A DNA stretch of 64,000 nucleotides from Sphingobacterium thalpophilum (lineage in GTDB: Bacteria; Bacteroidota; Bacteroidia; Sphingobacteriales; Sphingobacteriaceae), in the NCBI RefSeq assembly GCF_038396785.1, contig NZ_CP151087.1, positions 3,534,001 to 3,598,000 of the forward strand, read 5' to 3'. Positions 15,891 to 24,355 of this stretch are shown here, one piece after another; the stretch's first letter is position 1; each line of letters opens with the position of its first letter. The translations under genes were made by a program, and so were the position numbers. The notes under the pieces were generated by a model that ran no database searches, was not told the DNA's origin, and worked only from the letters and a program-made list of their open reading frames with translations.

Positions 15891-17204
15891 ATGGCAAGAG
15901 AAATTTTTGAAACCAAGCGAAAGGCCCTGAAAATAAATCTAAACCCAGAGATTTATGGAACCTTTGCAGAGATCGGTGCTGGACAGGAAGTCGCACGTAA
16001 CTTTTTCAACGCAGGAGCAGCATCAGGCACAATTGCTAAAACAATGTCAGCTTACGACATGGCTTTCAGTGATGCAATTTATGGTGAAGAGGCTGATGGT
16101 CGATATGTCAGCAGAACACGTTTAAAGAAAATGCTCTCCCATGAATTCAATCTTCTTACCCAAAGACTTCATGGCGATAAATACTGTAACAAAAAATTCT
16201 TTGCTTTTGCAGATACGGTAACAACCCTCAATTTCACCAAGACAAATGAACCTCACGGCTGGATCGGACTTCGCTTCCAACATGAAGTTGGAGGCCCTAC
16301 AAATGATATCATTGTTCATGTAAGACTGCTAGACAGCGACAACCAATTGCAACAAAAGGTTTTAGGTATAATTGGTGTAAATCTATTATTTGCGGCTTAT
16401 TATTATACAGACAATGTGCAGACCATGATCGAATCATTGGTCGATAACCTTTCTGTTGGTTCCGTTGAGATTGACCTGGTTAAACTAAACGGGCCTCTAT
16501 TTGAAAACGTCAACCAACGCCTCATCAACTTATACTTGATTGCAAAAGGATTTGCTAAAGCCGCAATATTCCAGCCTGATGGCAAAGCGGTACAAATCAA
16601 AGATTATCTGTACAAAAAGAACATTATTTTACTTCGCACCAAATACCGTCAAAAATCCCTTCCAAACTTTGACCTCTTCAATCTTGCCGTTGAACAGTTC
16701 AAAAAAAATACAGGAGCAACTGACGCAGACACCATTGTATTAATTGAAGTCCTAATGGGAAATGTATTGGAAGATACGCATGAAATTACAGATGAAGACC
16801 TGCAAGAATTTGCTTCTAGGGCTGACGAACTATGTGCGACAGGCAATAATATTATCGTTAGCAACTTTAGAAGAAATAATCATTTAGCAGAGTTTATTAG
16901 CAACTTTAAGCCTAAGAACATAGGAATTGCAACCAACGTTTACAATTTAAAGAACATTTTCAATTCAGATAATTATAATAAAGAGTTATACACCAATGAA
17001 CTTCTTTCCTATATCTCGGGGATGTTCAATAAAAATGTGAAACTCTACGCATATCCTTATCTCTTGAAAAAAGAAAATAAGATTATTACAACGCACAATA
17101 TGCCGGTTTCTGAAGAAGCCAAACCTTTATTTGAATTCTTAATTAAAAACGGCTATATCATAGATATTGAAAATTACGACGAAAAATTTGTAAAAACCGT
17201 ATAA
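15891..17204 (+). CDS. Conserved protein of unknown function (often labelled TonB-dependent receptor in databases)
   Basis: The start at 15891 (MAREIFETKRKALKINL) gives 437 aa; an in-frame ATG at 15876 lies in the promoter. The protein is soluble, with no signal peptide, so it cannot be a TonB receptor even though I recall homologues carrying that label. Conserved-looking blocks are GTFAEIGAGQEVARNFFNAG, SAYDMAFSDAIYG, LHGDKYCNKKFFAFADTV, HGWIGLRFQHEVGG, LGIIGVNLLFAAYYY and DYLYKKNIILLRTKYRQ. It appears in distant phyla, which suggests a basic cytosolic role, but none is known to me. It is monocistronic, bounded by terminators. Confidence 0.8.
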   Translation: MAREIFETKRKALKINLNPEIYGTFAEIGAGQEVARNFFNAGAASGTIAKTMSAYDMAFSDAIYGEEADGRYVSRTRLKKMLSHEFNLLTQRLHGDKYCNKKFFAFADTVTTLNFTKTNEPHGWIGLRFQHEVGGPTNDIIVHVRLLDSDNQLQQKVLGIIGVNLLFAAYYYTDNVQTMIESLVDNLSVGSVEIDLVKLNGPLFENVNQRLINLYLIAKGFAKAAIFQPDGKAVQIKDYLYKKNIILLRTKYRQKSLPNFDLFNLAVEQFKKNTGATDADTIVLIEVLMGNVLEDTHEITDEDLQEFASRADELCATGNNIIVSNFRRNNHLAEFISNFKPKNIGIATNVYNLKNIFNSDNYNKELYTNELLSYISGMFNKNVKLYAYPYLLKKENKIITTHNMPVSEEAKPLFEFLIKNGYIIDIENYDEKFVKTV

Positions 17205-17233
17205 GCAGATCGTCTCCAAAATTTTAATTTATT

Positions 17234-17265
17234 ATATAGCCCAATTTTCTTAAATTGGGCTATAT
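17234..17265 (+). terminator. Terminator 15 bp before idi
   Basis: A 14-bp perfect stem (17234-17247 with 17252-17265) with a 4-nt loop and a T-rich tail. It ends only 15 bp before the idi ATG. Confidence 0.75.
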
Positions 17266-17280
17266 TTATTTTTATGCCTT

Positions 17281-17820
17281 ATGAAGCAAGAAAATGTAAT
17301 ACTGGTTGACAGCAATGATAAGATGATTGGCAGCATGGAGAAATATGAAGCCCATGAAAAGGGGCTATTGCACCGTGCTTTTAGTGTATTTTTGTTCAAT
17401 GACCAAGATGAATTGCTCCTGCAACAAAGAGCATTAAGTAAATACCACTGTGGCGGACTTTGGACCAATAGCTGCTGCTCGCATCAGCGTCTGGAAGAAA
17501 GTAACATAGAAGCCGCCAAAAGGCGCTTAATGGAAGAATTAGGAATTACTGCAACAGCCCTTCAAGATGTCTTCTCGTTCGTTTATAAAGCTCAATTTGA
17601 TAACGGGCTTACGGAGCATGAATTCGATTATGTCTTATTCGGAAAATTTAATGGAACTCCAGAAATTAACGAAGAAGAGGTTGCCACAACAAAATATATG
17701 AATCAACAGGAAATTCAAAATGAAATACAACGTTCACCCGAACAGTTTACCCCTTGGTTCAAACTAATCTATCAACGTGCTTTTGATACGTACTTCAATA
17801 TATATAAGAACAAATTATAG
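17281..17820 (+). CDS. idi: Isopentenyl-diphosphate delta-isomerase, type 1
   Basis: This 179-aa protein has the Nudix-fold type-1 IDI layout: KGLLHRAFSVFLFNDQDELL (about 27-46), the active-site Cys in WTNSCCSHQR (about 61-70), the basic RRLMEELGI, and the catalytic/metal Glu in EHEFDYVLFGKF (about 117). It interconverts IPP and DMAPP for isoprenoid, quinone and carotenoid synthesis. A strong terminator sits just 15 bp upstream, so its promoter must overlap that hairpin or it is expressed by read-through. It ends in a bidirectional terminator. Confidence 0.95.
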   Translation: MKQENVILVDSNDKMIGSMEKYEAHEKGLLHRAFSVFLFNDQDELLLQQRALSKYHCGGLWTNSCCSHQRLEESNIEAAKRRLMEELGITATALQDVFSFVYKAQFDNGLTEHEFDYVLFGKFNGTPEINEEEVATTKYMNQQEIQNEIQRSPEQFTPWFKLIYQRAFDTYFNIYKNKL

Positions 17821-17835
17821 CAATCATATACCATT

Positions 17836-17877
17836 CAAAAAAAGATCCTGCCTTTTGAAAGGCAGGATCTTTTTTTT
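17836..17877. terminator. Bidirectional terminator between idi and the amidase gene
   Basis: GATCCTGCCTTT and its exact complement (17844-17855, 17858-17869) form a 12-bp stem flanked by an A-run and a T-run. It serves both convergent genes. Confidence 0.9.
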
Positions 17878-17897
17878 GTCTTTGGTTTAGCGGATCG

Positions 17898-18722
17898 CTA
17901 TAAATATTTTTTATAGATGGAATACAGAATTTTAAGGTCATTCTCACTCATGAAGGCTGTATTTACGTCCTGCTGAATGTAGTGAATCTTAAAAGCTTTT
18001 ATTGCCGCATCGAGATTACTCACATCGTAACCGATAATACGTAAGGCCATTTTTGGGTTAAAGTCTGCTGGAGGCGTCTCTAAATAGTCCTCATACCAAA
18101 AGCCGAATCCTTGATCAGCCAATTTTTTCCAAGGAAAACGTGACGGATCGTTTTTTCGGGTTGGTGCCAAATCCATATGTCCAATAAAATTTGCCTGCGG
18201 GATTCTATAGGTCGTTTTTAAATAAGTCAACAACTGCGTCAAGGCGTTGATCTGGGCATCAGTCCAAGGATCTGTAGTCCCATTATTGTCGAGCTCAATG
18301 CCAATGGAAGAAGAATTGAGGTCTGTATCATTGCCCCATTTCCCCAAGCCCGCATGATGTGCACGATAGAGGTCATTGACCATCTGCACTACTTTTCCAT
18401 CCCGACCAACCACATAATGGGAGCTTACACCTGCTTTGGCGGAATGAAATGTACGGATGGTCTGTCCCAAAGAATCCTGTGCTGTATGATGAATGACAAC
18501 AAAATTGGGTTTACGGATGCCAAAATTAATCGAGGCGATCCATTGTTGTTCTTTGACATTCACCTTCTCCAATTGACCGGTGACAGGCGATTGTTTATAG
18601 AGTTTTGAAAATTCTTTTGCTTGCTTCTTATATACCTTTTCAGTCTTCGCGTATTTCCCCGCACAGGAAGCCAATAATGCTGTTGCGACACAAAGAGTGA
18701 TGGAAAATTTTAGTATCTTCAT
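17898..18722 (-). CDS. N-acetylmuramoyl-L-alanine amidase (AmpD/amidase_2), lipoprotein
   Basis: The start at 18722 (MKILKFSITL) gives a clean lipoprotein signal with lipobox LLASC and a 274-aa protein. The amidase_2 domain spans about residues 60-215: VVIHHTAQD (first Zn His), SSHYVVGRDGKVVQMV, SSSIGIELDNNG (Glu) and FIGHMDLAPTRKNDPS (second Zn His and terminal Asp). It would cleave the amide between MurNAc and L-Ala in peptidoglycan or its fragments at the envelope. The C-terminal 60 residues form a peptidoglycan-binding-like helical tail. It is monocistronic. Confidence 0.9.
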   Translation of the reverse strand: MKILKFSITLCVATALLASCAGKYAKTEKVYKKQAKEFSKLYKQSPVTGQLEKVNVKEQQWIASINFGIRKPNFVVIHHTAQDSLGQTIRTFHSAKAGVSSHYVVGRDGKVVQMVNDLYRAHHAGLGKWGNDTDLNSSSIGIELDNNGTTDPWTDAQINALTQLLTYLKTTYRIPQANFIGHMDLAPTRKNDPSRFPWKKLADQGFGFWYEDYLETPPADFNPKMALRIIGYDVSNLDAAIKAFKIHYIQQDVNTAFMSENDLKILYSIYKKYL

Positions 18723-18930
18723 ATTGAAATGTTTCAGCACAAACTAAGGTAAATTTGCCAACAAAAACAAATTTATTTAGCTTCGTCCTATAGTTCGACA
18801 TAATTTCCAAATATCCTTTTCTTATACATTGCGAAACAACGCTGCCTGCTTTAAAAAAAGCCCAAACCAATGTTTGAGCCTTTCCCATGTCAACCATGCA
18901 TTTCCTGCTTAACTGAAATTACATTTTTTA

Positions 18931-19587
18931 TTATTTTAATGCGCTTAGGTTCAATTTTGCCAAAAACCCTTTCAGCTCGTCGAGGCTATACCCGTTTCCC
19001 CGAAGAGTAATTAGATAGCGGTCTTTCTCAAGATAACTTATTTCGGAGCTTTTTGCCGTTGAGCCTTCCACTCCTTTACTATCAGTTGTTTTTGCCCGTT
19101 TACCTTCAAATTCGCCAGTTTTTTCTATTTCAGTATCTGTAATTTTCTCTGAATCTACCATGAAGCCCATTTGCGCCAAACCCACGATTGCCGAAGCTGT
19201 CTCGCCCGCGCCATCAATGATATTGACTTTAATTTCCTTCTGGTTATCGACGGTATACGTTGCCTCTCCAGATACAACTTCTGCCCCATACATTGATCCG
19301 CCAGAATAGGACGTTCTTTTTAAACCATCTAAGCTTTCCGGTAAAAAAGCCTTCAACTCTTCCGAACTTAAGGGTTTCTCGGATTTAAGTTTGGCTTTAA
19401 GGTCTTCCAATTTTTTTGCTCCATCACTCAGATTGCCCAAGTTGGATACTCCCTTAACTACATCCGAAATCCCAGCCTCTTTCTCCTTAGCATCTTCACC
19501 ACCTTCACTGGATTTGCTGTTGCCGCAGCTCGCGACCAAAAGGCCCAGTCCTAAGAGAACAGGCATTACTTTCCATTGTCTTTTCAT
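18931..19587 (-). CDS. Putative lipoprotein, 218 aa
   Basis: I recognise no family. A lipoprotein signal with lipobox LVASC (residues 17-21) is followed by a low-complexity acidic linker. The middle has ELKAFLPESLDGLKRTSY and two repeated-looking strand-helix units (YTVDNQKEIKVNIIDGAG..., YLEKDRYLITLRGNGYS). It probably sits in the periplasm or outer membrane. There is a 210-bp gap on each side, so it appears to be its own transcript. Confidence 0.65.
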   Translation of the reverse strand: MKRQWKVMPVLLGLGLLVASCGNSKSSEGGEDAKEKEAGISDVVKGVSNLGNLSDGAKKLEDLKAKLKSEKPLSSEELKAFLPESLDGLKRTSYSGGSMYGAEVVSGEATYTVDNQKEIKVNIIDGAGETASAIVGLAQMGFMVDSEKITDTEIEKTGEFEGKRAKTTDSKGVEGSTAKSSEISYLEKDRYLITLRGNGYSLDELKGFLAKLNLSALK

Positions 19588-19746
19588 GATTATCAGTTTT
19601 AATTAAAACGCTAAAAAGAACAAAATAATATAATTAATCTAAATTTTAAAATCTGTTCGCATACGATCTTTAGACCTTAAAGCGCGACCTAAATTTCTAC
19701 CTGTTACTTGTTTTTTCTAAATACTGCCGAATGGGACTGCGCTGCA

Positions 19747-19780
19747 CAAAAAAAGGCCTCTATGCGAGTATAGAGGCCTT
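19747..19780 (-). terminator. Terminator of gcvP
   Basis: GGCCTCTAT (19755-19763) pairs with ATAGAGGCC (19770-19778). The A-run at 19747-19754 gives the T-tail on the minus strand. Confidence 0.85.
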
Positions 19781-19798
19781 CCGTTATAACTACCGAGA

Positions 19799-22672
19799 TT
19801 ATGCTTCGGCGTATTCTTCAATTGAAGGACACGAACAAATCAATGTACGGTCACCTTGAGAGTCGTTCACACGACCTACTGAAGGCCAGAATTTACGTTC
19901 TCTTACATACTCCAATGGGTATGCGGCAGTTTGACGACTGTAAGGTCTGTCCCACTCATCTGCAGTTACAACCGAAGCTGTATGTGGTGCATGTTTCAGT
20001 AGATTGTTAGCTTGGTCCACGTCACCTGCTTCAACCGCAGCGATCTCTTCACGGATAGCAACTAATGCATCACAGAAACGATCCAATTCAGCCTTAGACT
20101 CCGATTCAGTAGGCTCAACCATTAATGTTCCTGCAACAGGGAAAGAAACTGTCGGTGCGTGGAAACCATAATCCATCAAACGTTTTGCAATATCTGCAAC
20201 CTCGATACCAAAGTTTTTGAATCCACGGCAATCTAAGATCATTTCGTGTGCACAACGTCCGTTAGTACCTGAATAAAGTACTGGATACGCATTTTCTAAA
20301 CGTGCCTTAATATAGTTTGCATTTAATATTGCGGTTCTTGTCGCATTTGTCAAGCCTTCACCACCCATCATTGAAATATAAGCATGAGAAATAAGCAAGA
20401 TTGATGCTGAACCAAATGGAGCTGCAGAAACAGCAGAGATACCCTCTTCACCAGAAGTCGAAACCACTTCGTGGTTAGGTAAGAAAGGAACTAAGTGTTT
20501 TGCAACACCGATAGGTCCCATACCTGGACCTCCACCACCGTGAGGAATACAGAATGTTTTATGGAGGTTCAAGTGACAAACATCGGCACCAATATGCCCT
20601 GGGCTTGTCAATCCAACCTGTGCATTCATGTTCGCACCGTCCATATAAACCTGACCGCCATTTGCATGAACAATTTCACAGACTTCAATGATCGACTCTT
20701 CAAATACACCGTGTGTAGAAGGATAAGTCACCATCAGTGAGTTCAAGTTTGCAGCATGTTCAGTCGCTTTTGCTCTTAAATCTGGAATATCGATATTTCC
20801 CAATTCATCACATTTCACAACAACCACTTTCAATCCAGCCATAGAAGCAGAAGCAGGGTTGGTTCCGTGTGCAGAAGCAGGGATCAAACAGATATTACGT
20901 CCGTGATCACCACGGCTTTCATGGTAAGCACGAATAACCATCAGACCAGCGTACTCACCTTGTGCTCCTGAATTTGGTTGGAAGCTCATTTTTGCAAAAC
21001 CAGTGATCTCCGACAACCAATCATTCAATTCGCCAATCATTTGCATATATCCAGAAGTTTGATCTGTCGGAGCAAATGGATGCAAACCGCCAAATCTCGC
21101 CCAAGTAACTGGCACCATTTCAGCTGTAGCATTCAATTTCATCGTACATGAGCCCAATGGGATCATCGAGTGGCAAAGCGATAAATCTTTTGCTTCCAAC
21201 GATTTGATATAGCGCAACATCTCATGTTCAGAATGATAGCTATTAAAGTTTGGATGTGTTAAGTAAGCAGAAGTACGTACTAAATCGGCAGGAATTGAAG
21301 AACCTAAATTCTCTTCTAATGTATCGAAATCTACGTCATTCAATGTTTTACCTTGAATTTTAGCAAATACTTTGACGATCGTCTTAATATCTTCGTATGT
21401 GGTTGTTTCGTCGATAGCAATTGAAACTTCCGAACCATTATAATAGAAGTTTAATTCGTTATTTAAGGCTTCAGATTTCAAAGCACCAGCATGACCACCT
21501 AAGTCTACACGTAGTGTGTCAAAATAAGCTGCATTCAATTGCGTATAACCCAATGATTGTATTGCTTGATCCAACAGGCTAGCCAATGCATTGATACGTG
21601 AGGCTATATTTTTGATTCCTTCCGGGCCATGGTACACGGCATAGAAAGAAGCCATAATCGCTAAAAGAGCTTGTGCAGTACAAATATTTGAAGAAGCTTT
21701 ATCACGGCGGATGTGTTGTTCACGAGTCTGCAAAGCCATACGCAATGCATACTTTCCATTTGAATCAGAAGTAACACCAATAATACGACCAGGGATATTA
21801 CGTTTAAAGCTGTCGCGTGTCGCAAAATAGGCTGCATGAGGACCACCAAAGCCCATCGGTACGCCAAAACGCTGTGAATTACCAACAACAACATCTGCAC
21901 CCCATTCTCCTGGAGGCGTTAGCAATGCTAAACTCATCAAATCTGCCGCCGCACACACGGTAATATGCTTACTGTGCGCTGTAGCTGCAAATGATTTATA
22001 ATCAACAATTGAACCATCAGCAGCAGGATATTGAACAAATGCAGCAAATACATCGTCTGTTAATTCTGATTCAGCAATAGCCGCAATTTTAAGCTCGATA
22101 CCAAAAGACAAGGCACGGGTCTTCAATACATCAATCGTCTGCGGATAGGCATTGTTCGACACCAAGAAAACATTAGCATCTTTATTTTTCCGAGCTGAAT
22201 AAAGCATAAACATGGCTTCAGCTGCAGCCGTAGCCTCATCCAACAAAGAAGCATTTGCAATTTCTAAACCAGTAAAGTCACAAATTACAGTCTGGAAGTT
22301 CAATAAAGCTTGTAACCTACCTTGTGCAATCTCCGCCTGATAAGGAGTATACTGCGTATACCATCCTGGGTTTTCAAATACATTTCGTTGAATTACGCCC
22401 GGAAGGATTACATCGTAGTAACCTTGACCAATAAAAGATTTAAAAACTTTATTTTTCTCAGCGATTTCCGCAATACGCTTTAAATAGGCTACCTCAGACA
22501 ATGCTTTAGGAAGATTTAAAGGTTTTGGAGCACGAATTTGAGAAGGGACCGTTTGGTCAATAAGTTGGTCAATTGACGAAACGCCTAATTTAGCCAACAT
22601 TTCATTCGCTTCAACTGGACTTGGGCCATTGTGGCGACTTTCGAATTTTTCTTGGAAGTGTATATTGCTCAT
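19799..22672 (-). CDS. gcvP: Glycine dehydrogenase (decarboxylating), P-protein
   Basis: At 957 aa this is the single-chain form with both GcvP halves. The PLP lysine lies in [18 protein letters not shown] (about residue 705). Other family blocks are [16 protein letters not shown] (N-terminus), [40 protein letters not shown] and [16 protein letters not shown]. It decarboxylates glycine and passes the aminomethyl group to H-protein; GcvT at 39069 does the next step, and gcvH is not in the window. A TATCTTTG box (22760-22767) lies about 90 nt upstream. I saw no glycine riboswitch. Confidence 0.97.
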   Translation of the reverse strand: MSNIHFQEKFESRHNGPSPVEANEMLAKLGVSSIDQLIDQTVPSQIRAPKPLNLPKALSEVAYLKRIAEIAEKNKVFKSFIGQGYYDVILPGVIQRNVFENPGWYTQYTPYQAEIAQGRLQALLNFQTVICDFTGLEIANASLLDEATAAAEAMFMLYSARKNKDANVFLVSNNAYPQTIDVLKTRALSFGIELKIAAIAESELTDDVFAAFVQYPAADGSIVDYKSFAATAHSKHITVCAAADLMSLALLTPPGEWGADVVVGNSQRFGVPMGFGGPHAAYFATRDSFKRNIPGRIIGVTSDSNGKYALRMALQTREQHIRRDKASSNICTAQALLAIMASFYAVYHGPEGIKNIASRINALASLLDQAIQSLGYTQLNAAYFDTLRVDLGGHAGALKSEALNNELNFYYNGSEVSIAIDETTTYEDIKTIVKVFAKIQGKTLNDVDFDTLEENLGSSIPADLVRTSAYLTHPNFNSYHSEHEMLRYIKSLEAKDLSLCHSMIPLGSCTMKLNATAEMVPVTWARFGGLHPFAPTDQTSGYMQMIGELNDWLSEITGFAKMSFQPNSGAQGEYAGLMVIRAYHESRGDHGRNICLIPASAHGTNPASASMAGLKVVVVKCDELGNIDIPDLRAKATEHAANLNSLMVTYPSTHGVFEESIIEVCEIVHANGGQVYMDGANMNAQVGLTSPGHIGADVCHLNLHKTFCIPHGGGGPGMGPIGVAKHLVPFLPNHEVVSTSGEEGISAVSAAPFGSASILLISHAYISMMGGEGLTNATRTAILNANYIKARLENAYPVLYSGTNGRCAHEMILDCRGFKNFGIEVADIAKRLMDYGFHAPTVSFPVAGTLMVEPTESESKAELDRFCDALVAIREEIAAVEAGDVDQANNLLKHAPHTASVVTADEWDRPYSRQTAAYPLEYVRERKFWPSVGRVNDSQGDRTLICSCPSIEEYAEA

Positions 22673-23247
22673 GTGTGCAAAAAGTTAACGCTTATAGATA
22701 GTTAGCGACATAATAATTAGGCAATTAACTCTCTTATAAACAGTCGTTTTTTGGATGAGCAAAGATAGCAAAATAAATGACTGAAAACGAAGCAAAAAAG
22801 TGGATAAAAAGTCAGTTTTACTGAGCTACTGAAATGCAATCGATTGTCTTTGTCAATTAATTTTTGGAATAACCTCAAACATACAGATTGTTCATTATAA
22901 ATATAACAAACAATACAACAATCGTTTGCTACAATTTCAAAAAAACACCGGGTTATCTGTTATTTCACCTCCGCATTTCTTTCATTACTTCACTATTCTT
23001 TTTTGCAATGCCAATGAATTTTCAATAAATTAGTATATGTACCAATTGTAAAGTGACTTCGAAATAACGATATACATTTTTTTGCTAAGAACAACTGATA
23101 TCAAGGGTGTTTTGTTATCAGTAATCTTAACGAAGAAAACATTATCCAGCTAGGGAAGCATCTCTTTTGACAAATGTAAATTATCACAAAAAACGAATAT
23201 CATTTCTTTTTAACGAATATAAAACAGCGAAGTAACAATTATAAACC
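22673..23247. other. 575-bp divergent intergenic region gcvP / ctlX
   Basis: AT-rich, no gene. It holds the gcvP promoter box (CAAAGATA on plus, 22760-22767) and an imperfect inverted repeat around ACTGATA...TATCAGT (about 23095-23125). I saw no glycine riboswitch or other known RNA. Confidence 0.45.
22760..22767 (-). promoter_or_regulatory. Promoter -7 box TATCTTTG of gcvP
   Basis: Minus-strand TAnnTTTG match; predicted 5' UTR about 80 nt. Confidence 0.45.
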
Positions 23248-24198
23248 ATGAGAAAACAGGTAACAGACAGCGTTCTTTTAGTAAGACCCTCTGTCTTCCG
23301 TAAAAATGAACAGACTGCGGTCAACAATTTCTTCCAAAAGGATATCGAAAACCTCAGTATAGAAGAAGTCAACAAAGAAGCGCAAGGAGAGTTCGACGCG
23401 CTAGTAAATGAATTGAAGTCACATGGAATTTTGGTGACTGTCATTCAGGACGACGAGAAATCAGAAAGTCCCGACAGTATATTCCCCAATAATATTGTCT
23501 CCTTTCATCAGGATGGAAAAATAATTTTTTATCCCATGTTTGCTCCCAATCGTCGAAAAGAACATTTATTGGATTTCGAAGGTCCATTGAAGCAAAACGG
23601 TTATTATGTAAAACTAACTAAGGATCTCAGTGAAGCCGAAAACAATAAACAATATTTGGAGGGCACTGGCGCACTTGTCTTGGACCGCGCTCACCGTATA
23701 GCCTACTGTGCCTTATCCGAAAGGGCAGACCGGGATATGCTCGACGAATACTGCAGGACTGAAAACTACACACCTGTTGTATTTCACGCCTTCCAAACTG
23801 TCCATGGAGAGCGGAGACCTATCTATCACACCAATGTGGTGCTAGCCGTAGGCGAAGACTTTGCCATCTTATGCCCACAGGCAATCGATAATCAGGCTGA
23901 ACTCCAAACCCTGCTGAAGAGTCTAAAAGATACAGGCAAAGAGATCATTGAAATCAATGAGAACCAACTCGAATCTTTTGCAGCAAACTGCCTCCAGGTG
24001 AGAAATAAATATGGTAATCGTTTTATTGTCCTGAGCAATCAGGCGTTATCCTCATTGACTTTATACCAAACAGCGCAATTGGAAAAGCATGGTAAAATCA
24101 TCCATCAAGATCTACATGTTATCGAGACATGTGGTGGTGGAAGTGTACGCCACATGATGGCTGAAGTTTTTCTTCCGAAAGAAAACATACTGAGCTAG
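23248..24198 (+). CDS. ctlX: Citrulline utilisation hydrolase-like amidinotransferase-fold protein (CtlX family)
   Basis: This 316-aa protein belongs to the guanidino-group-modifying (ADI/DDAH/amidinotransferase) superfamily. It shows the CtlX-type blocks SPDSIFPNNIVSFHQDG (about 73-89), FYPMFAPNRRKEHLLDFEG, LEGTGALVLDRAHRIAYCAL (about 135-155), the catalytic-region YHTNVVLAVGEDFAILC and the nucleophile Cys in ETCGGGSVRHMMAEVFLP near the C-terminus. It probably hydrolyses citrulline or a related ureido/guanidino compound in the cytosol. No arginine pathway gene is adjacent. The exact substrate is uncertain. Confidence 0.82.
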   Translation: MRKQVTDSVLLVRPSVFRKNEQTAVNNFFQKDIENLSIEEVNKEAQGEFDALVNELKSHGILVTVIQDDEKSESPDSIFPNNIVSFHQDGKIIFYPMFAPNRRKEHLLDFEGPLKQNGYYVKLTKDLSEAENNKQYLEGTGALVLDRAHRIAYCALSERADRDMLDEYCRTENYTPVVFHAFQTVHGERRPIYHTNVVLAVGEDFAILCPQAIDNQAELQTLLKSLKDTGKEIIEINENQLESFAANCLQVRNKYGNRFIVLSNQALSSLTLYQTAQLEKHGKIIHQDLHVIETCGGGSVRHMMAEVFLPKENILS

Positions 24199-24236
24199 TC
24201 CCAAGCATAATGATGCAGTTAGGCTGCTCTTTTTAA

Positions 24237-24270
24237 AATAAGCCTATTTTGCCTAATCAGGCTTATTTAA
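24237..24270 (+). terminator. Terminator-like hairpin after ctlX
   Basis: AATAAGCCT (24237-24245) pairs with AGGCTTATT (24259-24267); the T-tail is weak. Confidence 0.55.
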
Positions 24271-24275
24271 TAGAC

Positions 24276-24314
24276 AAATAAAAATGCCCCTTGAGCCATT
24301 GCTCTCAGGGGCAT
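24276..24314 (-). terminator. Terminator of the Oar-like receptor gene
   Basis: ATGCCCCT (24284-24291) pairs with AGGGGCAT (24307-24314), with further inner pairs. The A-rich stretch 24276-24283 is the T-tail on the minus strand. Confidence 0.7.
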
Positions 24315-24355
24315 TATCTTTTCTAAAACAATCCAATCCTATTTCTCCAGTCAAG

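Noticed and set aside
22673-23247. Possible glycine riboswitch upstream of gcvP
   Set aside because: I looked for the tandem aptamer core in the minus-strand leader (about 80 nt) and did not see it; the leader is too short.
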